DNA of 55,985 nucleotides from Bacteroidota bacterium (GTDB taxonomy: Bacteria; Bacteroidota; Ignavibacteria; Kapaibacteriales; NICIL-2): positions 1-55,985 of the forward strand of contig JAIBAE010000022.1 in the NCBI GenBank assembly GCA_019695345.1, in the 5' to 3' direction. The notes under the pieces are model-generated. The model was given only the letters and a program-made list of their open reading frames with translations. It did no database searches and was not told the DNA's origin. The translations under genes were made by a program, and so were the position numbers. Shown piece by piece: positions 8,824 to 15,981 of the stretch. Within the stretch, counting starts at the first letter, position 1, and each line of letters begins with the position of its first letter.

Positions 8824-8890
8824 GTTCTCTCCCGCAAACACAAACGCCCTGCATTGCTGCAAGGCGCGGTGCGGTTTGCGTTAGCAAATA
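8824..8890 (-). repeat. GCTATCGC-type structured intergenic repeat, copy 3
   Basis: This is a near-identical twin of the 7523-7589 copy, with stem CCGCA/TGCGG. Read on the minus strand it begins TATTTGCTAACGC only 8 nt after the serS stop codon, so it forms the start of the serS 3' untranslated region. On the other side it also fills the short gap after the TPR lipoprotein gene. Confidence 0.88.
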
Positions 8891-8898
8891 CTAATTCC

Positions 8899-10161
8899 TT
8901 ATCCAATCCAATCGAACCGTGTGTATGGGCGTAATGCTTCCGGTATGCGGATGCGTCCGTCTTCGGTTTGGTGGTGTTCTAATAAGGCAACCATAATGCG
9001 CGATGTTGCCAAGCCACTACCGTTAAGCGTGTGTACAAATTCTAATTTGCCTTGCTCGTTGCGGAAGCGGATGTTGGCGCGGCGTGCCTGAAAACTCTCG
9101 AAGTTGGAACAACTGGAAACCTCCAGAAACTTTTGCTCGGCGGGCGACCATACTTCAAGGTCGTACGTTTTTGCACTGCTAAATCCGGTATCGCCTGTAC
9201 ATAACTGCAACACGCGGAATGGTAATTCTAATGCGCGTAATATATCTTCTACATCGCCTACTAATAATTCTAACTCGTTGTACGATGTTTCGGGTTTTAC
9301 AAACTTTACAAGTTCTACTTTATTGAACTCATGAACACGTAAAAAGCCGCGTGTATCTTTACCGTAACTGCCACCTTCGCGGCGGAAACATGCAGAGTAT
9401 CCGGCAAACTTTGTAGGAAGGTCTTTTTCGTTTAATACATCATCGCGGTAGTAATTGGTAAGCGGAACTTCTGCTGTTGGGATTAAAAACAAATCGTCCA
9501 CCGTGCAGTGATACATATCATCTTCCATTTTTGGTATTTGTCCTGTACCAAGCATCGAAGCGCGGTTTACCACAAACGGCGGCATCATTTCGGTATAGCC
9601 GTGTTGTGCAATGTGCAAGTCCAAAAACATGTTAATCATGGCGCGTTCTAACGTTGCACCTTTGCCTGTATAAAATCCAAACCCACTACCCGATACTTTT
9701 GCGCCGCGTTCAAAATCCAGAATGCCAAGTTGCTTTGCAATCTCTAAGTGGTTTTTGCGGAACTCTTGCGGAATGCGTTGTGCAGTTGAGCGAACTTCCA
9801 CATTGTCATCGGCCGATGCGCCAACAGGAACCGAGCTGTGCATCATGTTAGGGATGCGTAAAACAATAAACTGCATTTGTTCTTCAATCTCGCGTAGCTT
9901 ATCATCGTTAGCTTTTATGCTGTCGCCAACGGTGCGCATCTCTTCAATTTTAACAGTGGCGTCTTCTTTATTCTTTTTCAGTTTGGCAATTTCTTCGCTT
10001 GTAACATTACGTTGGTTTTTTAGCGCGTCGGTTTCCTGAACCAAAGTGCGGCGTTGTGCATCAAGGTCAAGTAACTCCTGAACATTAACTTTTTCGTTTT
10101 TATTGGCAACATTTTGCAAAACTGCATCCGGATTCTCCCGGATAAATTTCATATCAAGCAT
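8899..10161 (-). CDS. serS: Seryl-tRNA synthetase
   Basis: This cytoplasmic class II aminoacyl-tRNA synthetase charges tRNA-Ser (and tRNA-Sec) with serine using ATP. The 420-residue length is normal for the family. An N-terminal antiparallel coiled-coil arm (about residues 25-105, heptads such as LLDLDAQRRTLVQETDALKN) reads the long variable arm of tRNA-Ser. The catalytic domain shows GFGFYTGKGATLERAMINMF, the serine-binding TAEVPLTNYYRD, motif 2 around FRREGGSYGKDTRGFLRVHE, and motif 3 GSGLATSRIMVALLEHHQ. The C-terminus IRIPEALRPY is also typical. It is transcribed with or near the AlkC-like and methyltransferase genes, but gaps of 168-259 nt with repeats argue against a tight operon. Confidence 0.99.
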   Translation of the reverse strand: MLDMKFIRENPDAVLQNVANKNEKVNVQELLDLDAQRRTLVQETDALKNQRNVTSEEIAKLKKNKEDATVKIEEMRTVGDSIKANDDKLREIEEQMQFIVLRIPNMMHSSVPVGASADDNVEVRSTAQRIPQEFRKNHLEIAKQLGILDFERGAKVSGSGFGFYTGKGATLERAMINMFLDLHIAQHGYTEMMPPFVVNRASMLGTGQIPKMEDDMYHCTVDDLFLIPTAEVPLTNYYRDDVLNEKDLPTKFAGYSACFRREGGSYGKDTRGFLRVHEFNKVELVKFVKPETSYNELELLVGDVEDILRALELPFRVLQLCTGDTGFSSAKTYDLEVWSPAEQKFLEVSSCSNFESFQARRANIRFRNEQGKLEFVHTLNGSGLATSRIMVALLEHHQTEDGRIRIPEALRPYTRFDWIG

Positions 10162-10251
10162 TGGTGTAACTATAAACGTTAGTAAATATGGCGTGCACTA
10201 CGTTCAGTGCGGCGCAAAAATACAGAAATGTGTGTAAACGGGTTTATTTTG

Positions 10252-10322
10252 GTTTCCCGCCTGTGCCGTAGCAACCGTGCCAGCGCGCAGACCCGGCGCG
10301 AGCCGCACGTTGTGCGCCGCAA
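10252..10322 (+). repeat. Family B GC-rich intergenic repeat, copy 2
   Basis: The copy reads TTTCCCGCCTGTGCCGTAGC, then CCAGCGCGCAGACCCGGCGC, then GAGCCGCACG, and ends near GCGCCGC. It aligns over its whole length with 6893-6966. It fills the gap between serS and the alkC-like gene, starting 8 nt after the latter's stop on the minus strand. Confidence 0.6.
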
Positions 10323-10329
10323 GAAATTA

Positions 10330-11466
10330 CTACATAACCAACTCAAAGCTAAACGTATGCAATACCGTTCCATTTACCTGAATATCAACCGTGTGCGTGC
10401 CCGGATATAATTGACGGGTGGTCATGTTTGCTCGTAGCGGGTGACGCTTGGTTACCACCACCGGTGTATTCTTTTGCAGTGATAAAGTTTTAAGCTTAAA
10501 CACCTTTTTGTTTGCCGTAATGCCCTGCTTGTTTGTAAAGGTCAGGATGTAATCTACAATGGCTGATTTCTCTTGTTTGGATGTTATCTCAAACGAAAAC
10601 TCAAGCGCATTGCCCACCAATACAGTTGTGCTGTGTTGCACATTGTGTAATTGAATATGATTACTGTTGCCAAACCCTAACAAACGTAATGCTTCGGGGT
10701 TGCCTTGTTTTACTAAGGTGCGTAGCGCATGTTTAATGATAAAGTCCATTTCTTCCGGTTGTTGCTTGCCGGAATTTTTCCAAGCTGATAGAGTATCAAG
10801 TACAACTTGTGGTTCGGTTTTGGAAATATCGTTAAGGTGGTTTGCAACACTGCGCGTAACATACCGTGTTGAGTCGGCAAACAATGTAGTAAGAATTGGT
10901 AATGTAGTTTTTGTATCAAGTGTAACCTTTTGTGCCCACGGCAACGATGGACGTGTCCCCTCGCTACACAAGCGCCTCACATGATAGTTCGAATCGTTAC
11001 ACCAGTTGCTCAACTCCGCCATTGTCTCTTGCGGAAACGCATTGATAAAAAAACGAATTGCAAATTCGGTAGAGAATCTCTTTGTTATTTCTTTTAGTGC
11101 TTGTAACGAAATAGTAAGATGCGTTGAAGTACAACCGTACCTTGCAACAAACTCACCAAATGGTGCATAGATAAAATCACCAAAGTCGTTATCGGTTAAC
11201 GATTCATCAAGCGGTTCGGGAAGTGCGTTGCAGATGATGTGCACAGCCGTTGGATACGAATCTGGAAGATGCTTTTGTAAACATGTACTAATGTGTGTTA
11301 TGCGTTGCTTTAACTCCAACTGTGGAAACTCAGCAAGAACATCGTGTTTGAACTGTTGCACGTTGAATTGTGGATGGACATTGTATATGCGCTCAGCAAG
11401 AAACGCAACTTTCTGCTTGTTGAACAAATGGTCTTTCAGTAAGAACTTTTCGCTTGGTGTACTCAT
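10330..11466 (-). CDS. alkC: AlkC-like DNA alkylation repair glycosylase (HEAT-like repeats plus C-terminal Ig-like domain)
   Basis: This protein probably excises alkylated purines such as 3-methyladenine during base-excision repair in the cytoplasm. Residues about 1-265 form the HEAT-like repeat superhelix and contain the family signature WCNDSNYHVRRLCSEGTRPS followed by LPWA. Residues about 270-378 form a beta-sandwich (VLVGNALEFSFEI, YPGTHTVDIQVNG), which fits the Ig-like C-terminal domain known in one AlkC subgroup. The frame opens at 11589, but the ATG at 11466 (MSTPSEKFLLKDHLFN) is chosen because AlkC proteins start at this motif and the upstream extension has no homology-like character. 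Length is 378 residues. Confidence 0.88.
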   Translation of the reverse strand: MSTPSEKFLLKDHLFNKQKVAFLAERIYNVHPQFNVQQFKHDVLAEFPQLELKQRITHISTCLQKHLPDSYPTAVHIICNALPEPLDESLTDNDFGDFIYAPFGEFVARYGCTSTHLTISLQALKEITKRFSTEFAIRFFINAFPQETMAELSNWCNDSNYHVRRLCSEGTRPSLPWAQKVTLDTKTTLPILTTLFADSTRYVTRSVANHLNDISKTEPQVVLDTLSAWKNSGKQQPEEMDFIIKHALRTLVKQGNPEALRLLGFGNSNHIQLHNVQHSTTVLVGNALEFSFEITSKQEKSAIVDYILTFTNKQGITANKKVFKLKTLSLQKNTPVVVTKRHPLRANMTTRQLYPGTHTVDIQVNGTVLHTFSFELVM

Positions 11467-11570
11467 TGTAATAACACGATGGAGTTGTGGTTGTTTGGTG
11501 TAATGATTTATGAATATCCAACTTCTGAGTATTGATTTTATCATGCATTCTGTAAACAGCTGCCTTTTAT

Positions 11571-11603
11571 CTGTTCCGACGCGAAGCATCGCGTCGCTAC
11601 GAA
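11571..11603 (-). repeat. Family C palindromic repeat (GACGCGA/TCGCGTC), copy 1
   Basis: A perfect inverted repeat GACGCGA-AGCA-TCGCGTC lies at 11578-11595. With its flanks (CTGTTCC on the left, GCTACGA on the right) it is the reverse complement of the sequence at 15138-15170 with few changes. It lies in the gap upstream of the alkC-like gene. Confidence 0.6.
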
Positions 11604-11654
11604 AAATGAAATATATAATGTTATCATTTCTACATCATATTGGTGTTAGGCATT

Positions 11655-11719
11655 GTTCTTTCCCGCACAACAGACGTTGTGGTTACGTGCAAGGCACGGT
11701 GCGGATTGCGATAGCAACA
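11655..11719 (-). repeat. GCTATCGC-type structured intergenic repeat, copy 4
   Basis: Ends are TTCTTTCCCGCACAAC and GGTGCGGATTGCGATAGCAA, with stem CCGCA/TGCGG. Read on the minus strand it starts 6 nt after the stop codon of the RNA methyltransferase gene. Confidence 0.85.
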
Positions 11720-11725
11720 ACCTAT

Positions 11726-12976
11726 TTACTTTGATAGAAGGATTGCGATTTCCATGTTGGCGGTGCCGGCAAACATATCAAACGGCTGAATGTCTCTTGT
11801 TGCGTAGCCGTGTTGATTCCACAGGCGTAACGAATCGGGGATTTCGTCCACACCACAAAAGATGTGTACTACTTTTTCGGGGTTGCGCTCGGTTATTGTT
11901 TGTATTACGTTTTCTTCTACGCCTTTGCGTGGGGGGTCGAGAATGATGTGTTCTTCGGGTCCTTTGCGGGGTAGTTTGTGTTCGATAAAATCACCATTAA
12001 TGTTGCCGGTTAGGAATTTCATGCGGGCGGTGTGTTCTGTTTTTTCTGCCATGATGCGCGCCGCCTGTATAGACTCGCCTTCTTGCTCAATACCTACTAT
12101 TTCTTTGTAGGCATCGCCGTATGCAAACGAGAAGAGTCCGTACCCGCAGTATAAATCCAGCAGGCGTTGGTTTTCGCTTGGCGCAAGCATACTGCGAATG
12201 GATTGCACAAAGGGTGTTACCATGGATTCGTTTACCTGAGTGAATCCGGTTGGCGGTACAAAGAATGTTTTGCCTGCTAATGCTATGCGCATGTAATCAA
12301 ACCCAAAGAGTTTTTTCAGGCGTATGGTTTTAGAGTCGAGTGGTGTTTGGTCTAAGTAATACGCCGAGCGAGTTGGGTCGTGGTAGGCAAAACACGATAC
12401 AACTTTTGGGCATTCTTTTTTTAGTATTTCGGCAAGTGATTTTAGTTTGCGTACAACTTGTGCATCAATATCGCCAACGTTAAGTATAACAGTAAACTCG
12501 GTGTATGTGCCACGCACAACAACGTAATTCATGACCTGTGCTAAAGCAATATATGAGTTAAGAGTAAGTTTGTTTGCAATGGTGTGGTAGATATTATGGT
12601 GTTCGGGGCAATCGAGCGCAGATTCTGCTACATCACGTTTCATGGTACCGGAGCCATCGGCAAAACGCAATGATAATGTTCCGTGGTCGTCCCATACACG
12701 GCGTTTGCTTGTTGTGCGGTAACCACGTGCTTTAGGCGAAGGGATAAGCGGTTTAGGATTACCACGCAAACGGTGAACCTTCCAGAATTTCTGGATAGCA
12801 TCGTTTTTCCACTCGCATTCTTTTTGGTAGTCTTCTTGTGCAAACGGTTCGGCATTTCGGGTGGGAATACCCGAAATCCCTGCCATGATAACAGAAAAGT
12901 CGCGAGGGTTTTGCGGTTCTTCCCGCTTAAAAAACGGTTGTTTACGTGGTTTTGCAGACGTTGGTTTGTATGGCAT
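11726..12976 (-). CDS. RNA 5-methyluridine methyltransferase, TrmA/RlmD family
   Basis: This SAM-dependent enzyme would methylate C5 of a uridine in rRNA or tRNA. The 416 residues contain the SAM-binding motif LLDLYCGYGLFSFAYG near 272-286, GIEQEGESIQAA as motif II, LDPPRKG near 342-348, a cysteine in HIFCGVDE near 371 at the place of the catalytic nucleophile, and ANMEIAILL at the C-terminus, where a Glu acts as general base. An SPKARGYRTTSKRR segment near residue 80 is the RNA-side motif of the family. Oddities: the usual SCNP around the catalytic Cys is FCGV, and the four-cysteine iron-sulfur motif of RlmD is absent, as is a TRAM domain. The substrate (tRNA U54 or a 23S position) cannot be set from sequence. 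Confidence 0.85.
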   Translation of the reverse strand: MPYKPTSAKPRKQPFFKREEPQNPRDFSVIMAGISGIPTRNAEPFAQEDYQKECEWKNDAIQKFWKVHRLRGNPKPLIPSPKARGYRTTSKRRVWDDHGTLSLRFADGSGTMKRDVAESALDCPEHHNIYHTIANKLTLNSYIALAQVMNYVVVRGTYTEFTVILNVGDIDAQVVRKLKSLAEILKKECPKVVSCFAYHDPTRSAYYLDQTPLDSKTIRLKKLFGFDYMRIALAGKTFFVPPTGFTQVNESMVTPFVQSIRSMLAPSENQRLLDLYCGYGLFSFAYGDAYKEIVGIEQEGESIQAARIMAEKTEHTARMKFLTGNINGDFIEHKLPRKGPEEHIILDPPRKGVEENVIQTITERNPEKVVHIFCGVDEIPDSLRLWNQHGYATRDIQPFDMFAGTANMEIAILLSK

Positions 12977-13058
12977 TCTCGGTAATCCTAAAATTGATTC
13001 TTACAAAACTCCGTAAAAGAAAATTGCCGTGCGATTCTTTTTTCGTGGTATGGGGTTA

Positions 13059-13087
13059 TTGCTTTTTCGTTGATTTCCTGTATTTTG
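13059..13087 (+). promoter_or_regulatory. Candidate Bacteroidota-type promoter (TTG ... TATTTTG)
   Basis: TTG at 13059-13061 and TATTTTG at 13081-13087 are separated by 19 nt. This fits the -33 TTG / -7 TAnnTTTG promoter of Bacteroidota except for one missing T. It lies about 84 nt before the ATG at 13171, in a divergent gap. Confidence 0.35.
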
Positions 13088-13170
13088 TAGTAGAGAGTAC
13101 AGGGGATACGCCGCTAAGGTAGCGGTAATTGTATTTATGGTATGTTTTTGTTTTTCAGGCAGCAGTTCTT

Positions 13171-15000
13171 ATGACACCAAATTCAACTGATCATATCTTC
13201 CATATTCCGGTAATGGGAACAGCGTACACTATTGATACGCCTGTTAAAGTTGCCCATTACGGTATTACATCGGTAATGTCCATTATAGACCACAAGCTTG
13301 TGGAACAAATGCGGCACTATTATTCCCAACAGCAAGGGATTCCGTTTACACCAATTAAAGACGACGAACACGATGCACGTGCCCGTACGATAACAGGGTA
13401 TCTTGACTTAGTACAAGATATAGTGGATAAAAATTTTGCGGCACTGTTACAAACGCCATTCCAGCCCGGTAGCGAAATCACAAAATACTTCGAGATGCTT
13501 CCGGATTCCTCGCCATTAAAACAAGAATACAATCGTATGCTTGCGTTAGATGGCAGCGAGAAAGAGACAGTTCAGGAATACTTACGGAAATCCATCAAAC
13601 CCGGCGATATTGATGTAAACATCATGACGAAGGTTGATAGTGCTAACTATGCAAAGAACCGCGAACAACTACCCACCGAATACAACGATGCACATGCTTC
13701 GCTTAGGGGGTTTGCATTAAGTAAACTAAACTCTGCCGTGGAATTTTCTGCCGGAATGAACCCACGGTTGTACGGGTATATAGCAACGTTCGATGACTTC
13801 TTCCCCGATGCAAATGGGGTAATCAAGAAAAGAATAATTCTGAAAGTAAGCGATTACCGCTCTGCATTAATACAAGGAAAGTTTCTGGCTAAAAAAGGAT
13901 TATGGGTTTCGGAATTCAGAATTGAATCGGGGCTAAATTGTGGCGGACACGCGTTTGCAACCGATGGCGATTTACTTGGCCCAATTATGCAAAAGTTTAA
14001 GGACAACCGTCAGGAACTTGTGGCATCGTTATTTGAGGTTTATAAAGATGCATTAAAGTCCGCAGGTAAATTTGAATTTACAGCACCACCACCTGTTAAG
14101 ATAAGTGTACAGGGTGGTGTAGGTACTCAGGAAGAACATCAATTCCTGATGCAGTACTATAATGTAGATATAGTAGGTTGGGGATCGCCCTTTCTGTTGG
14201 TGCCGGAAGCTGTATGTATTGATGATTATACAATGGAAGTAGTTCGCCAAGCCAAAGAAAACGATTTATACCTAAGCGATGTATCGCCACTTGGCGTGCC
14301 GTTTAACAGCGTACGTGGCAGTTCCTCCGAGAGCGAAAAACTAGAACGTGTGCAAGAAGGAAAGTACGGATTTGCATGCCTTAAAAAGTTCTTAACATTT
14401 AACACAGAGTTTAGCGAAAAACCATTGTGCCTTGCTTCCAAGCAATACCAAAAACATAAAATTAATCAACTCAAAGAACTTAATCTGCCGGAGCCTGAGT
14501 ATAAGGCAGCATTAGATAAGATAACAGTAAAACAATGTTTGTGTGTTGGCTTAGGTAATGGTGCGGCAATCAAAAACGATATGGAAATGTATCAAGGAAC
14601 AAAAGGTGTTGCAATATGTCCGGGTCCCAACATTGCATACTTCGATAAAATTGTATCGTTACGAGAAATGGTTGACCACATCTACGGGCGCATCAATATC
14701 ATATCCCGCACCGATCGCCCCAACTTCTTTATCAAAGAACTCAAAATGTATATTGATTACATAGCCGTGCGCATAGAACGATGTGCGGGCGATGTATCCG
14801 AACAACAAGCAAAATACTTCGAGCTATTCCGCACTAACTTAGAGGAAGGTATCGCATATTACGAATCACTTTTCTCTACTATAGCACCGTTCTTCAGCGA
14901 TATAAAGGAACAAGTATTTACGGAGTTAAACAAACTAAAAGAAGAATTGGAAGTACGTTGTGCTGCTGCGCAAAGCCGCACCGAACTACAACCTGCATAG
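13171..15000 (+). CDS. Conserved protein of unknown function, 609 aa, possible TIM-barrel-like enzyme
   Basis: I cannot assign a family with certainty. The frame opens at 13129, but the ATG at 13171 (MTPNSTDHIFHIPVMGTAYT) is preferred because the upstream codons look like untranslated leader. The protein is soluble, with no signal peptide or membrane span. Motifs that look catalytic or ligand-binding are ESGLNCGGHAFATDGDLLGP (about residues 250-270), VQGGVGTQEEHQFLMQYY (about 312-330), VGWGSPFLLVPEA, LCVGLGNGAA and GVAICPGPNIAYFDK. The order Cys-Gly-Gly-His, then a Gly-rich GGVGT turn, then GWGSPFL recalls phosphate/FMN-binding loops of TIM-barrel enzymes such as nitronate monooxygenase or IMP dehydrogenase. 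That is only a resemblance. The C-terminal 120 residues are helical. It stands alone after a divergent promoter region. Confidence 0.9.
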   Translation: MTPNSTDHIFHIPVMGTAYTIDTPVKVAHYGITSVMSIIDHKLVEQMRHYYSQQQGIPFTPIKDDEHDARARTITGYLDLVQDIVDKNFAALLQTPFQPGSEITKYFEMLPDSSPLKQEYNRMLALDGSEKETVQEYLRKSIKPGDIDVNIMTKVDSANYAKNREQLPTEYNDAHASLRGFALSKLNSAVEFSAGMNPRLYGYIATFDDFFPDANGVIKKRIILKVSDYRSALIQGKFLAKKGLWVSEFRIESGLNCGGHAFATDGDLLGPIMQKFKDNRQELVASLFEVYKDALKSAGKFEFTAPPPVKISVQGGVGTQEEHQFLMQYYNVDIVGWGSPFLLVPEAVCIDDYTMEVVRQAKENDLYLSDVSPLGVPFNSVRGSSSESEKLERVQEGKYGFACLKKFLTFNTEFSEKPLCLASKQYQKHKINQLKELNLPEPEYKAALDKITVKQCLCVGLGNGAAIKNDMEMYQGTKGVAICPGPNIAYFDKIVSLREMVDHIYGRINIISRTDRPNFFIKELKMYIDYIAVRIERCAGDVSEQQAKYFELFRTNLEEGIAYYESLFSTIAPFFSDIKEQVFTELNKLKEELEVRCAAAQSRTELQPA

Positions 15001-15137
15001 CGCCATCAATTGCGGCGACAGAACCACTGTGCAAGAAACACCATCTATCGTGAATAAACGATAAGGAATACTTGTACTTATCACAACGTAGCCAGACCGA
15101 TACGATGTAGAAACAATCAAGTGTGAATATCTGTTTT

Positions 15138-15170
15138 ATCGTAGCGACGCGATGCCTCGTGTCGTAACAG
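15138..15170 (+). repeat. Family C palindromic repeat, copy 2
   Basis: The core is GCGACGCGATGCCTCGTGTC followed by GTAACAG. The inverted repeat GACGCGA/TCGTGTC has one mismatch. It is the counterpart of the 11571-11603 copy in the opposite orientation. The gap 15001-15254 otherwise shows no feature. Confidence 0.55.
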
Positions 15171-15254
15171 GATAAGGGAGCAGTTCAAAAAACGTTAAGG
15201 AAATATTGCTATACAGGTTGAACATTCTTATATCAGTTTAGTACAACATCAATC

Positions 15255-15677
15255 ATGGAAATCTCAAACGATACACAAGCCGTAATAGAATATCTTGATA
15301 ATTACTCGGGCAATAACCTGCGTAAGAAAAACGACATGGCTACAATCTTTGAGCTTGCCGCAACAAAAGACTCAGCGGAGATAATCAATACCATAGTGTT
15401 TTCGGGAACCTCGTTGTGGAAGGTATTTGGTGTGTTGCGAAAACAAACACCGCAAAGCGAGGGCTACAAACAATTAGAAAACGAGTTTGCTGCATCCATG
15501 AATGAACTCCGAAGCAACCTTTCTGTATTAGTAGAAGAAACCGAAGAAGAAATCCTGCAACGTTTTCACGACATCTACCTAAGCATGAACGGCGGCGTAA
15601 TACGCAACCTTACCGACTTAGCCCACGACCTTGCCCAGTTTAAAGAACTCCAAAACGAAATGAAGCGTAACGGTTAA
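15255..15677 (+). CDS. Hypothetical helical protein, 140 aa
   Basis: I do not recognise this protein. It is acidic, without signal peptide or membrane span, and almost entirely predicted helix, with long heptad-like stretches (FAASMNELRSNLSVLVEETE and LTDLAHDLAQFKELQNEMKR), so a coiled-coil or helical bundle is likely. It has no cysteine or obvious catalytic motif. Codon use matches its neighbours. It follows the 609-residue unknown gene at a distance of 254 nt that includes a palindromic repeat, so co-transcription is uncertain. Confidence 0.75.
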   Translation: MEISNDTQAVIEYLDNYSGNNLRKKNDMATIFELAATKDSAEIINTIVFSGTSLWKVFGVLRKQTPQSEGYKQLENEFAASMNELRSNLSVLVEETEEEILQRFHDIYLSMNGGVIRNLTDLAHDLAQFKELQNEMKRNG

Positions 15678-15710
15678 TTGCACGATACATGTTTTATATG
15701 GAGTAGTGCT

Positions 15711-15775
15711 GTTGTTTCCGGCAGTATACGCCGTGTAGTACATGGGCATGTTGGTGCCGTCCTGCAATAGCAAAG
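15711..15775 (-). repeat. GCTATCGC-type structured intergenic repeat, copy 5 (flipped stem pair)
   Basis: Ends are GTTTCCGGCAGTA and TTGGTGCCGTCCTGCAATAGC. The stem is CGGCA/TGCCG instead of CCGCA/TGCGG, so both arms changed together. The 15678-15981 gap holds this element and an AT-rich stretch before the Omp28 gene. Confidence 0.8.
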
Positions 15776-15981
15776 AATAGCTAACTATTTGCTATATAAG
15801 TAGCTTGCTTTATGTATATTTTTACCGGATATGGTACAACGTAGCTGGTTTTTTGTTATGTTGTAGTATTACGCAAGGGGAACCGCCAATTATTGAATAC
15901 ATCTCTATTATTACAACAGTGCGTAATTACCTATCGCAACGCAACTTGGTTTATCTTTCTTCATCAATATTAAGGTGTACT

